Assembly (NCBI RefSeq): GCF_019903425.1
Contig: NZ_JACHUZ010000013.1
Span: forward strand, 2,362,361 to 2,426,360
Length of the DNA: 64,000 bases
Direction: 5' to 3'
Source: Vreelandella halophila
Lineage (GTDB): Bacteria > Pseudomonadota > Gammaproteobacteria > Pseudomonadales > Oleiphilaceae
The translations under genes were made by a program, and so were the position numbers. Shown one piece after another: positions 34,665-43,874 of this stretch (its first letter is position 1; each line of letters opens with the position of its first letter). The notes beneath the pieces are model-generated. The model was not told the DNA's origin, made no database searches, and saw nothing but the letters and a program-made list of their open reading frames with translations.

Positions 34665-36671
34665 ATGCGGCGACTCATTGTTACTCTTGCTTCAGCAGTT
34701 GCACTGACCGGCGCTCCGGTTGCCCAGGCGGTACTGGAAGTACCCGGGCTTTCCGGTACGCCGACGGTTCCGGTGGTACGCTCGACAGACGCAAACGAGT
34801 CACTGGAAAGGCAGCGCGAGCGCTTTCTCAAGGCCGAAGACGCCCTGGAGAAGCTGGACATCGACACCTACGAGTCGCTCAGCGAGGGCCTCGAAAACTA
34901 CCCGCTCCACCCATACCTCGAACTGAAACACCTCAGTAAGCGCCTTTTTGTCGCCACTCCGGCGGAAATCGAAACAATGATGGCGGAGTACGGCGACATT
35001 CCCCTTGCCCGTGCACTGCGTCGGCAATGGCTTATCCACCTGGGGCGCAGCGGCCAGTGGTCAACGCTCCGGCAGGTCCATGACGGTACCAGTGGCGGCG
35101 ATCGGCTGCGCTGCCTGTCACTGCGCGCCCATCTCAAGGACGGCCGGCACAGTCTGGTCATGAACCAGGTTCCGGACCTCTGGCAAAAAGGCTACTCACT
35201 GCCCCAGGCGTGCAATCCACTTCTGGATTACTGGCGCGAAAACGGCGGCCTGACGCGGGAACTCGCCTGGACGCGCTTCCATCTTTCGGTGACCAACGGC
35301 AATCTCGGGCTCGCGCGCTACCTGCGGCGTTACCTGGATCAGGACGACCGGCCGCTTTCCCGTCTGCTGCTGAGCGTTCACAGCCAACCGGAGCGGCTGC
35401 GCAAAGCCCGTGATTTTGACCGCAACGACGAGCGCGTCGGCCAGATTGTGGCCTATGGCATGCAGCGGTTGGTGAATCAGGACCCTGAACGCGCCGCAGC
35501 AATATGGCCATTCTACCGCGGGCGTTTCCCCTACGAGTCAGGTGCCGTTGCGGCCATCGACAAGCGCCTTGGGCTGCTGCTCGCGACCCGGTTCCACCCG
35601 GAAGCGGCAACCTGGCTGGCGCGGGCACTGTCCCATGGTGAGGATGAGGCCCTGCGCGAGTGGCAGGTCCGTGTGGCACTCAGGGCCCAGAACTGGCCCA
35701 AGGTCCTGGAACGCATCAGCGCCATGGGCCGGGAACTCCAGGAAAAGCCCAGGTGGCAGTACTGGCAGGCGCGCGCGCTGGACCAGATGGACAGACCGGC
35801 GGAAGCTCAGGCCCTCTATGAGACCCTCTCCGACCGGCGCACTTTCTATGGATTTATGGCAGCTGACCAGCTCGGCAAGCCCTATTCCCTGAACCACCAG
35901 GGCGTCGCCATGAACGATGAGGCCATCGAACGGGTCCGGGCCACCCCTGGCGTCCAGCGGGCGCTGGAGCTGTACCGGCTGGACCGGCTGGACGCCGCCC
36001 GGGCGGAATGGCGACAGGCAATGGGGAAACTGGAAAAGCGGGACGTGCTTGTGGCCTCACGCATCGCCCAGGGCTGGGGATGGCATGAACAGGGTGTTCA
36101 CGGGGCCATTGCCGTCAGCGCCTGGGATCACCTGGGCATGCGCTTCCCCCTGGCCCATCGACAGAGCTTCCATGGCGCGGCGCGGGAGTACAGCCTGGAC
36201 GTCAACTGGGTCTATGCGCTCGCCCGCCAGGAGAGCGCTTTCCAGCCGGATGCCCGCTCCCATCGAGGGGCCTTCGGTCTGCTGCAGCTGCTCCCGGCAA
36301 CCGCCCGCGAAACGGCCCAGGAGGCAGGGCTCAGCTTCAACGGCATCGCCACCCTGCTCGATCCCGCCGCCAACATCCGGCTCGGCAGCGCCCACCTGAG
36401 CGGTCTTCTGCAGCGCTTCGACAATAACCGCATCCTTGCCACGGCCGCGTACAACGCCGGCGAATACCGGGTGAGCCAGTGGATTGACGAGGATACCCGG
36501 GACCTGGCGTCCGACATCTGGGTCGAGACCATGCCGTACCACGAGACACGCCAGTACGTGCGCAACGTTATGGCGTATACGGTGATCTACGGCTATCGGC
36601 GGGGGGAGCCGCCGGGGCACCTGCTCACCGAGCGTGAACTGGCGTGCATGTGCCTCGACGAGGTGCAGTAG
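34665..36671 (+). CDS. slt: Soluble lytic murein transglycosylase
   Basis: 668 residues. A signal peptide (VTLASAVALTGAPVAQA) leads to a long alpha-superhelical U- and L-domain rich in short helical repeats, then the C-terminal SLT catalytic domain. Catalytic Glu523 lies in WVYALARQESAFQPDARS, followed by GAFGLLQLLPATARETAQ, NIRLGSAHLSGLLQRF and ATAAYNAGEYRVSQW. It cleaves the glycan strand of peptidoglycan in the periplasm producing 1,6-anhydromuropeptides. Length and architecture match Slt70. It is monocistronic and convergent with the DUF4442 gene. Confidence 0.95.
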   Translation: MRRLIVTLASAVALTGAPVAQAVLEVPGLSGTPTVPVVRSTDANESLERQRERFLKAEDALEKLDIDTYESLSEGLENYPLHPYLELKHLSKRLFVATPAEIETMMAEYGDIPLARALRRQWLIHLGRSGQWSTLRQVHDGTSGGDRLRCLSLRAHLKDGRHSLVMNQVPDLWQKGYSLPQACNPLLDYWRENGGLTRELAWTRFHLSVTNGNLGLARYLRRYLDQDDRPLSRLLLSVHSQPERLRKARDFDRNDERVGQIVAYGMQRLVNQDPERAAAIWPFYRGRFPYESGAVAAIDKRLGLLLATRFHPEAATWLARALSHGEDEALREWQVRVALRAQNWPKVLERISAMGRELQEKPRWQYWQARALDQMDRPAEAQALYETLSDRRTFYGFMAADQLGKPYSLNHQGVAMNDEAIERVRATPGVQRALELYRLDRLDAARAEWRQAMGKLEKRDVLVASRIAQGWGWHEQGVHGAIAVSAWDHLGMRFPLAHRQSFHGAAREYSLDVNWVYALARQESAFQPDARSHRGAFGLLQLLPATARETAQEAGLSFNGIATLLDPAANIRLGSAHLSGLLQRFDNNRILATAAYNAGEYRVSQWIDEDTRDLASDIWVETMPYHETRQYVRNVMAYTVIYGYRRGEPPGHLLTERELACMCLDEVQ

Positions 36672-36677
36672 CCGGCA

Positions 36678-37214
36678 TCAGAGCGGGCGGACCTGATAGT
36701 TCGCCTCGGCCCTTGCAACAATCTCGCCATCGGTGTCCTTGAGGTCGAGCTCAATGATGAGTTCGGCCTTGCCGTTGTCCGCAACATCCTGCTCGATGCG
36801 CGCCTTGCGTTCGGCATCCAGTGTCAGTTCCACCTCCAGATCCGTGCGGGCCGGCTGGTCATAGAAGATGTGCAGATCCTTCAGGACGGGAATCAGCCGC
36901 CCCTCGAATTCCACCAGCGCCATGGCCCCGAACGGAATCTCCGCAAGCAGGAACTGGGCGCCGGCATAGACGGTACCCAGGTGGTTGCGGTTGCCCTTGC
37001 GGGTCAGCCGCGCACGCAGATAGCCATCACGCAGCTCCACCACACTGAAGCCATTGCGGCGGGTGAACGGCACACTGGCCGCGATGAGGCGGTTGAGCAG
37101 GCCGTAGCCCAGTTTCTTCTCGAACCGGGCCAGCCCGGGGATGGGACGGCCGGATTCCTCAAGCTGCCCGAAATAGCCCCGGACCCGGGGCGCAACCGTA
37201 TTGAACACCTTCAT
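36678..37214 (-). CDS. DUF4442 hotdog-fold protein (putative thioesterase)
   Basis: 178 residues. The core GNRNHLGTVYAGAQFLLAEI, preceded by VVELRDGYLRARLTRKG and followed by ARTDLEVELTLDAE, matches the DUF4442 hotdog family, which resembles the YiiD C-terminal domain and PaaI-like thioesterases. The His in NHLGT may correspond to the hotdog active site, but no function is established. It lies between slt (convergent) and the chemoreceptor gene, 13 bp after that gene's end on the same strand when read from the plus side. Confidence 0.8.
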   Translation of the reverse strand: MKVFNTVAPRVRGYFGQLEESGRPIPGLARFEKKLGYGLLNRLIAASVPFTRRNGFSVVELRDGYLRARLTRKGNRNHLGTVYAGAQFLLAEIPFGAMALVEFEGRLIPVLKDLHIFYDQPARTDLEVELTLDAERKARIEQDVADNGKAELIIELDLKDTDGEIVARAEANYQVRPL

Positions 37215-37227
37215 GACGCGTCCTCTG

Positions 37228-39114
37228 TCAGACCCTGAAACGCGCTACCTTATCATGAAGTGTGCTTCCGACTTCACTGATTTCACTGCTCAAACGGTCG
37301 TTTTCCGAGGCGGCTTCAGCCGCATCCTGACCCTGGTCCGCAATCCGCGTGATGGAGCTGTTGAGCTCATCCACAGCCGAGGTCTGCTCCTCGGAGGCGG
37401 TGGCGATCTGGCTCGTCCGGTCGCTGATGTCGGAAATAGACTGGCTGATGCGCTCCAGGGCCTCCATGGCATCCCGCGCTTTCTCCATGCTCATGTTGCT
37501 CACCGCCTGTGACTCCTGCATGACGCTCACAGCCTTGTCAGCGCCCTCCTTGAGCCGGGTGGTCATGTTATTCACCTGCTCGGTGCTGTCCTGGGTACGC
37601 TTGGCAAGCGCCCTGACCTCGTCCGCCACCACGGCAAAGCCGCGGCCCGCCTCACCGGCACGTGCCGCCTCGATCGCCGCATTCAGGGCCAGCAGGTTGG
37701 TCTGCTCGGCAATGCCCTCAATCACCTCCAGGATGCCGGTGATCTCGCTCACATCGTTGCCAAGCTTGTCGATCACCTGGGCCGCCTCACCGATCTCCCG
37801 GCCCAGGCGTTCAACTGCCTCGTTGGAGGACTGCACGGTCTGCAGGGACTCCTTGCTGTCGTTATCCGCGTTGCCAGCGGAATCCGCGGTGCTCTGGGCA
37901 TTCTGGGCGATCTCGTTAACCGCCGCCGACATCTCGTTGATGGCGGTGGCGACCTGGTCGATCTCCTGCTGTTGCTGCGTGACACTGTCGCGACTGGTAG
38001 CGCTGGCGTTGCGCAGCGACGACACGTGCTGCTGCAGTTCGCCGGCGCTCTCCTGGGCTTCCGCCACGACGCCGCGTACATTCTCAACAAAGCCGTTGAA
38101 GGCTTCCGCGAGCTGCCCGAATTCGTCCCGGCTCTCGACGTCCAGGCGCTTGGTCAGATCTCCCTCACCAGAGGCAATCTCATTCATGGCCCGGAGCAGG
38201 CGCCGCGCCGGCCTGAGCAGCACGTTGAGGCTGACGTAGATCAGGCCCAGGGTGACCAGAAGCGCCACAACAGTGCTCCCGAGTGCGTTCCAGCGCCCCT
38301 GGATAACCGGCGCCCAGGCCTGGCTCTCGTTCACCATCAGCCCAACGTACCAGTCAACGCCTTCGGCCCCGGAAATCGGGTGGAAGCTGGCCAGGTAGGA
38401 CTCACCATTGACCTGAACCTGTTGCCGGGAGCCATCCATGGAAACGTCCGCGCCCAGGACGTCCGCCAGCGGGGCATTGATATGGCTGGATTCCGGGTGA
38501 TACAGGACCTTGCCATCACCGTTGACGAGCATGGCATAGCCATTACCCGCCATGGTGACGGGAGCGAGCACATCATTGACGGCGTTCATGCTGATATCGG
38601 CGCCAGCGACCCCCTCATAGTCCCCCGCGTTTACCGGGGCTGTCGCGGTTATGATGAGGCCACCTCCGGCGGCGTCCTCGTAGGGTGCCGTGAATCCGGC
38701 GCCTTCACTGCGGGCTTTCTCAAACCAGGGCCGCTGGGAGGGATCAAACCCGCTCGGCAGAGCATTTTCAGCCTCTCGGTTCTCCATCAGCATGGTGCCG
38801 TCGCCAGTCCCCACGTAGAAGTGTTTGAGGTTGAGGCTGTCGGCCGCGGTTGCAGCCAGATCGCGCATGTCATCATCGCTGGTAACAGACTCAGCCGCTT
38901 CGGCAAAGCTCCGGGTGGTCTCCAGCCGCGTATTGAGCCACTGCGCGATCGTGGCGGTACTCTGGTCCACTACCTGCTCGGTCAGCGCATTGAGGTTGCG
39001 CTCAGTATGGGCACTCAGGCGGCTGTTGTTGAGGACGGCGGTCGCGAGCATGGCAAGGACCAGCAGGGCACCGAACACGATCAGCAGTTTCTGGCTGAAG
39101 GACAGCGATTTCAT
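37228..39114 (-). CDS. Methyl-accepting chemotaxis protein with dCache sensor
   Basis: 628 residues. Transmembrane helix 1 covers about 8-28, a periplasmic double-Cache domain about 35-275 ([53 protein letters not shown]), transmembrane helix 2 about 285-305, then HAMP and a long signalling coiled coil whose hairpin tip is [20 protein letters not shown] followed by [20 protein letters not shown]. The PWF and YxD-like elements of the membrane-distal Cache domain suggest an amino acid or similar small ligand. No C-terminal CheR-binding pentapeptide is seen. It is divergent from the GNAT-nitrilase gene. Confidence 0.95.
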   Translation of the reverse strand: MKSLSFSQKLLIVFGALLVLAMLATAVLNNSRLSAHTERNLNALTEQVVDQSTATIAQWLNTRLETTRSFAEAAESVTSDDDMRDLAATAADSLNLKHFYVGTGDGTMLMENREAENALPSGFDPSQRPWFEKARSEGAGFTAPYEDAAGGGLIITATAPVNAGDYEGVAGADISMNAVNDVLAPVTMAGNGYAMLVNGDGKVLYHPESSHINAPLADVLGADVSMDGSRQQVQVNGESYLASFHPISGAEGVDWYVGLMVNESQAWAPVIQGRWNALGSTVVALLVTLGLIYVSLNVLLRPARRLLRAMNEIASGEGDLTKRLDVESRDEFGQLAEAFNGFVENVRGVVAEAQESAGELQQHVSSLRNASATSRDSVTQQQQEIDQVATAINEMSAAVNEIAQNAQSTADSAGNADNDSKESLQTVQSSNEAVERLGREIGEAAQVIDKLGNDVSEITGILEVIEGIAEQTNLLALNAAIEAARAGEAGRGFAVVADEVRALAKRTQDSTEQVNNMTTRLKEGADKAVSVMQESQAVSNMSMEKARDAMEALERISQSISDISDRTSQIATASEEQTSAVDELNSSITRIADQGQDAAEAASENDRLSSEISEVGSTLHDKVARFRV

Positions 39115-39246
39115 GGAGGCGCTCCGATTTTCTTTAGGAATTCCTGAACAGCATAGTCTTTAACGGCAGCCATCGCCTGAGCTTGAACCTGAGTTATGAT
39201 GGCCTGCGTGCATATACCGACTCACCGAGTAAGGAGAACCAGCTTG

Positions 39247-40776
39247 ATGGCCCATGATGAACTCCACCTCCAGACGCGCAACCTGGAGCTGCGTGACTAC
39301 CCGCAGCTGCGTGAGCTCATGGATAGGGTCTACGACGACATCGGTGGAGCCTGGCCAAGGGACACCATCAAGCACATGATCGAGAAATTCCCGGACGGCC
39401 AGATCTGCATCGAGGACAACGGCAAGCTGGTGGCGGTGGCGCTCACAGCGCGCGTGGATTACCAGCGCTTCTCCAACCCGCACACCTACGACGACCTGGT
39501 CATGAAGAATGACCGCATCCTCTACAACCCCGAGGGCGACACCCTCTACGGGCTGGATGTGTTCATTCATCCGGACTACCGCGGCTACCGTCTGGGGCGC
39601 CGCCTCTATGATGCACGCAAGGAGCTGTGCCGCAGCCTCAACATGCGCGCCATCCTCGCCGGCGGGCGCATCCCCGGCTATCGCCAGTACGCGGATGAGA
39701 TGAACCCGGCGGAATACATCAAGCAGGTCCACCGTAAGGAAATCTACGACCCGATCCTGTCGTTCCAGCTCTCGAACGATTTCCAGGTCAAGCGCCTGCT
39801 GCACAAGTACATTCCCGAAGACGAGAAATCAAAGGGTTACGCGACGCTCCTCGAGTGGAATAACATCATGTTCGAGCCGCCCTCCTCGGTGCTCGAGAGC
39901 CGCAAGAGCCAGGTGCGCCTGGGCGCGGTGCAGTGGCAGATGCGGGAATTCAACTCCGTGGACGAGGTGCTGCGCCAGGTGGAGTACTTCGTGGACGCGC
40001 TGTCCGACTACAAGAGTGACTTCGCCGTCTTCCCGGAATTCTTCAACGCCTCGCTCATGGGCCTGACGGACCAGACCGACCAGACCAAGGCCATCCGCTT
40101 CCTGGCCGCCTTCACCGAGAAGTTCCGGGATGAAATGTCACAGATGGCGGTAAGCTACAACATCAACATTGTTGCGGGCTCCATGCCGCTGTTTGAGGAC
40201 GACCGCATCTACAACGTCTCCTACCTGTGCCACAGGGATGGCCGGATCGATGAACAGCGCAAGATCCACATCACGCCCCACGAACGCCGTGACTGGGTGA
40301 TCGAAGGTGGTAACGAGCTGGGCGTGTTCGACACCGACGCCGGCCGCGTCATGATCCAGATCTGCTACGACGTGGAATTCCCGGAGCTCAGCCGCATCGC
40401 CGCGACCCAGGAAGGCGGCGTGGACATCATCTTCGTGCCCTTCTGGACGGACACCAAGAACAGCTACCTGCGCGTGCGCAACTGTGCCCAGGCCCGGGCC
40501 GTGGAGAACGAATGCTACGTGGTCATCACCGGCAGCGTGGGCAACCTTCCCCGGGTGGAAAGCCTGGACGTGCAGTACGCCCAGTCCTCGGTGTTCTCGC
40601 CCAGTGACTTCGCCTTCCCCCATGATGCGGTGATGTCCGAGTCCACACCGAATACCGAGATGATCATGTTCTCGGACCTGGATCTGGACAAGCTGAAGGT
40701 GATCCGGGCGGAGGGGTCCGTAACCAATCTCAAGGATCGTCGGCCGGATCTCTACGAACTCAAATGGCGGGGGTGA
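39247..40776 (+). CDS. GNAT acetyltransferase fused to carbon-nitrogen hydrolase
   Basis: 509 residues from the ATG at 39247 with AAGGAG ten bases upstream. Residues about 8-200 are a GNAT domain (LDVFIHPDYRGYRLGRRLYD is the acetyl-CoA loop). Residues about 225-505 are a nitrilase-superfamily hydrolase with the Glu-Lys-Cys triad: Glu in FAVFPEFFNAS, Lys in EQRKIHITPHE, Cys373 in MIQICYDVEFPE. This two-domain architecture is a recognised family whose substrate is not known; amide hydrolysis combined with acyl transfer is likely. It is monocistronic and divergent from the chemoreceptor. Confidence 0.92.
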   Translation: MAHDELHLQTRNLELRDYPQLRELMDRVYDDIGGAWPRDTIKHMIEKFPDGQICIEDNGKLVAVALTARVDYQRFSNPHTYDDLVMKNDRILYNPEGDTLYGLDVFIHPDYRGYRLGRRLYDARKELCRSLNMRAILAGGRIPGYRQYADEMNPAEYIKQVHRKEIYDPILSFQLSNDFQVKRLLHKYIPEDEKSKGYATLLEWNNIMFEPPSSVLESRKSQVRLGAVQWQMREFNSVDEVLRQVEYFVDALSDYKSDFAVFPEFFNASLMGLTDQTDQTKAIRFLAAFTEKFRDEMSQMAVSYNINIVAGSMPLFEDDRIYNVSYLCHRDGRIDEQRKIHITPHERRDWVIEGGNELGVFDTDAGRVMIQICYDVEFPELSRIAATQEGGVDIIFVPFWTDTKNSYLRVRNCAQARAVENECYVVITGSVGNLPRVESLDVQYAQSSVFSPSDFAFPHDAVMSESTPNTEMIMFSDLDLDKLKVIRAEGSVTNLKDRRPDLYELKWRG

Positions 40777-40851
40777 CCCACGCTGGTGAAATGTTAGACT
40801 GATCGAGCTTTAAGGGCTCTGACTCACAGGCATATTCAGGGAGAAATACCG

Positions 40852-41349
40852 ATGGGCAAGAAAAAGAAACTCGGCATCAGTTCGCTGGTCGAGCGTGTGG
40901 AACAGCTGGTCAACGATGCGCTCAAGCGGATCGATACCCTGCAGAATCAGGTGAATGACCTGCGTGAACAGCTTATGGAACGGGCCGGCTTCAGCGACAA
41001 GCCCTCCGATAACCAGAAATCCGGTGCATCGGGTGGCGCCAAGCCGAAGGCCGCAAGCCAGTCCACGGCCAGCAAGAAGCAGTCTGCGGGCAAAAGCAGC
41101 TCCAGCAGCAGCGCTTCCAAGGCGGGCTCTGGTTCCGGCAAAGCCGCAAAGTCCAGCACGGCCGGCAAGAATGATCTGACTCAGATCAAGGGCATCGGGC
41201 CGGCTACTGCGAAGAAGATGCAGGCCAAGGGCATCACCTCCATCAGCCAGCTGGCCAATCCCTCCGAGGATGACAGCAAGAAGCTCGAAGAGTTCCGCAA
41301 GCTCAAGAGCTTTCCCAACTGGCAGGCGGAAGCGAAAAAGCTGCTGTAA
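40852..41349 (+). CDS. Coiled-coil protein with C-terminal helix-hairpin-helix domain
   Basis: 165 residues in three parts. A basic start and amphipathic coiled coil (residues 10-45, LVERVEQLVNDALKRIDTLQ), a Ser/Lys/Ala/Gly-rich flexible linker (about 50-105), and a C-terminal HhH unit (LTQIKGIGPATAKKMQAKGI, then SISQLANP) of the type found in predicted flap-endonuclease-like and other DNA-associated proteins. It lacks any nuclease motif. The layout suggests an oligomeric DNA- or nucleoid-associated protein, which is inference. It stands alone between the GNAT-nitrilase gene and a GGDEF-EAL gene. Confidence 0.75.
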   Translation: MGKKKKLGISSLVERVEQLVNDALKRIDTLQNQVNDLREQLMERAGFSDKPSDNQKSGASGGAKPKAASQSTASKKQSAGKSSSSSSASKAGSGSGKAAKSSTAGKNDLTQIKGIGPATAKKMQAKGITSISQLANPSEDDSKKLEEFRKLKSFPNWQAEAKKLL

Positions 41350-41365
41350 TCACCAGCACCTGCGC

Positions 41366-41395
41366 TCGGGGCCAGTCATGGCCCCGGTTTCCTTC
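41366..41395 (+). terminator. Probable terminator after the HhH-protein gene
   Basis: An eight-base stem CGGGGCCA/TGGCCCCG with loop GTCA lies 17 bp past the stop codon and is followed by GTTTCCTTCC. The stem is strong but the T-run is short and interrupted. Confidence 0.6.
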
Positions 41396-41552
41396 CTACC
41401 AGGGCAAACGTTACCTTTGGATACACCCATTAACGTGCGTTAACACGTAAAATCTTCGTATATGCCAAGCCAAGTGTGACGTAATTCCCTACGATAGAAA
41501 GGATCTTGTCTAGTGTGGAAGCTGAAGCATCCGCACAAGGAAATAACAAAGG

Positions 41553-43394
41553 ATGGCGCTGATGGCACTGGGAACACTTCCAGTCTGGCTGACTCTGGCC
41601 GCGACGGTAACGGCCGTCGTGGTCACCGTAGCCCTGATTGCGGCCACGGTTGTGCTCAGCTTCCGGCTCGCACGTTCACGCAGGGAGCAGGTCGAACGTG
41701 AAACCACGCTGACCAAGTTTTCCAGCGCCGTCATGAACAGCGGCGCCATGATCCTGATCACGGATGCCCAGGGCCACATCGAGTTCGTCAACGACCGTTT
41801 CTGCCAGCTCACCGCCTTCTCCAGGGACGAGGTCCTTGGCCACTCGGTAGCTATCCTCAGTGCCACGGTGAACCTCGCCGGCACTGAAACCGGGGTTCTG
41901 ACCAACTTCCTGGACTGCCTCCAGCCGCACTGGAAGGGCGAACTGCTGTGCCGCACCAATGGCAGCACACCGCTGTGGACCGCGGTGACCACCTCCTCCG
42001 TACTTGATGATGACGGCAAACCCGCCAACTACATCGTCTCCGCAGTGGACATCACAGAGCTCAAGCTGGCCCATGAACGCATGGAACAGCTGGCACTCTT
42101 CGACAGCCTGACCAACCTGGCAAACCGGCGCCTGTTCCAGGACCGTCTGGAGCAGGCGCTGCAGAGCGTTGTCCGTCGCCAGAACCAGATCGCCCTGCTC
42201 TTTCTGGATCTCGACCAGTTCAAACAGGTCAATGACAACCTGGGCCACGATGCCGGGGACATGCTGCTCCTGACAGTGGCCGACCGCCTTAAGTCCTGTG
42301 TGCGGGCCCAGGATACGGTCGCGCGCCTGGGCGGCGACGAATTCACCATACTCCTGCACGATGTCTCGGATACCAAGGATCTGACCATGATCGCCGAGAA
42401 CATCCAGGCCAGCCTCAAGGCACCGATCCGGCTCAAGGGCCAGGAAGTACTTATCTCGACCAGTATCGGTATCACCACGGCGCCGGCCGACGGTGAATCA
42501 CCCGAGACGCTGATGAAAAACGCCGACCTCGCCCTGTACCGCGCCAAGGACAAGGGCCGTGACCAGTACGATTTCTATACCGAGAGCCTGAATGATCGCG
42601 CCGAGCAGCTGATGACGCTGGAGCGCGAGCTGCGCCACGGGCTCCGGCGCGAAGAATTCTTCCTGCTGTTCCAGCCGCAGGTTGATCTCAACACGGGCGA
42701 CATCACCGCGATGGAGGCCCTGATACGCTGGCAGCACCCGGAGCGGGGCGAGATACTGCCCGATGAGTTCATACCGGTCGCCGAGGAGACGGGCCTGATC
42801 ATGCCCCTGGGCAACTGGGTGCTGCAGCAGGCCTGCATGCAGATCAAGCTGCTGCACCAGTTGCTGGGCCGTGGCGTGCGCGTGGCCGTCAATATCTCCG
42901 CCCGCCAGTTCCGGGATCCGGGGCTGGAGAACGTGATCGACTTTGCCCTGCGCACCTCCGGCCTGGAGCCGCGCTTTCTGGAGATCGACATCCATGAGGG
43001 CATGCTGTCGGAAGAACCAGAGGTGGCGCGGGGTCAGCTTGCGCGTATCCGGAGGACCGGCGCCACCATCACCCTTGATGACTTCGGAACAGGGTACAGC
43101 AGCCTTCAGCAGCTGCGATCGCTGCCTGTGGATATGCTCAAGATTGGCCAGACCTTTGTGAAGGAAATCCCGGAAGATGGCCCCAATACGGACATCGCCA
43201 CCGCCATCATCGGCATTGCCCAGCAGATGGAAAAGCAGGTGGTGGCAGAAGGCGTGGAAACGGAACAGCAGGAGTACTTCCTGCGCATGCACGGGTGCTC
43301 ACTGGTACAGGGCTACCGCTACGCCCCGCCCATGAGTTTCGACGAACTCTATCGCTACTTCAGCGACGAGAGCGAGCGGGAACTCAAGGCCTGA
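41553..43394 (+). CDS. Membrane PAS-GGDEF-EAL cyclic-di-GMP protein with altered EAL site
   Basis: 613 residues. One N-terminal transmembrane helix (LAATVTAVVVTVALIAATVV), a PAS domain (about 58-170; AGILITD-like MILITDAQGHIEFVNDRFCQ), a GGDEF domain with intact ARLGGDEFTILL, and an EAL domain with MEALIRWQHPE, NISARQF and LDDFGTGYSSL. The metal-site motif normally LEITE reads LEIDIHEG, so a conserved Glu becomes Asp, and LKID becomes LKIG. Diguanylate cyclase activity looks likely; phosphodiesterase activity may be reduced. It is convergent with a PilZ-domain gene. Confidence 0.93.
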   Translation: MALMALGTLPVWLTLAATVTAVVVTVALIAATVVLSFRLARSRREQVERETTLTKFSSAVMNSGAMILITDAQGHIEFVNDRFCQLTAFSRDEVLGHSVAILSATVNLAGTETGVLTNFLDCLQPHWKGELLCRTNGSTPLWTAVTTSSVLDDDGKPANYIVSAVDITELKLAHERMEQLALFDSLTNLANRRLFQDRLEQALQSVVRRQNQIALLFLDLDQFKQVNDNLGHDAGDMLLLTVADRLKSCVRAQDTVARLGGDEFTILLHDVSDTKDLTMIAENIQASLKAPIRLKGQEVLISTSIGITTAPADGESPETLMKNADLALYRAKDKGRDQYDFYTESLNDRAEQLMTLERELRHGLRREEFFLLFQPQVDLNTGDITAMEALIRWQHPERGEILPDEFIPVAEETGLIMPLGNWVLQQACMQIKLLHQLLGRGVRVAVNISARQFRDPGLENVIDFALRTSGLEPRFLEIDIHEGMLSEEPEVARGQLARIRRTGATITLDDFGTGYSSLQQLRSLPVDMLKIGQTFVKEIPEDGPNTDIATAIIGIAQQMEKQVVAEGVETEQQEYFLRMHGCSLVQGYRYAPPMSFDELYRYFSDESERELKA

Positions 43395-43408
43395 GCCCCG
43401 GAAACGGG

Positions 43409-43789
43409 TTACTGCACTTTTTCCGCCAGCCCCTGATGGCGGTTCAGAATCCCCTCGATGCGCTGCAGTGATTCACGCACGCCCTCGGAAGGCTCTTTCT
43501 CAAACTCCAGCCCAAAGAAATAGCCGTGCTCATCCGTCTGGGAGTGGCGAACACTGGCCGCCACCTGGTCTACAGTGATCTCGCCCACTTCCGTATTCAG
43601 ACGCAGGCTGACCTGTACCCTGCTGTCCGGTTTGAGCAGATCATCCGCCGCAATGATCCCAATGCCAAGCCGGTTGTAGTCCACAACCTCGACGTCAACC
43701 CATGCGGACCCAATAAGCCCCTTCCGGACCTTGATCCTGGCATCCATGGATACCCATGGCAGTCGCTGCTCACGACGGCGCTCGTTCAT
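43409..43789 (-). CDS. PilZ-domain protein
   Basis: 126 residues. The c-di-GMP-binding RxxxR is present as RREQR near residue 4, and the second motif D/NxSxxG appears as VDYNRLGIGI with Asn in place of Ser. It continues with a PilZ beta-barrel (KPDSRVQVSLRLNTEVGEI, YFFGLEFEKEP) and a C-terminal helix. It is a single-domain receptor that would pass c-di-GMP signals to an unknown partner. It is convergent with the PAS-GGDEF-EAL gene, which may supply its ligand, and divergent from the EamA transporter. Confidence 0.85.
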   Translation of the reverse strand: MNERRREQRLPWVSMDARIKVRKGLIGSAWVDVEVVDYNRLGIGIIAADDLLKPDSRVQVSLRLNTEVGEITVDQVAASVRHSQTDEHGYFFGLEFEKEPSEGVRESLQRIEGILNRHQGLAEKVQ

Positions 43790-43874
43790 CCTGAAAAGTC
43801 TCCTGTCGGTATCTTTCTGTATTGTGGTCGAGGGTTCTCAGGGGGTAAAGTCCGCACTCCATTTACACTGTGAA

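Noticed and set aside
37972-39147. 391-residue plus-strand frame opposite the chemoreceptor
   Set aside because: Antisense shadow; the minus-strand chemoreceptor has all expected domains.
43398-43412. CCCG-GAAA-CGGG between the GGDEF-EAL and PilZ genes
   Set aside because: Only four base pairs and no T-run; too weak to call a terminator.
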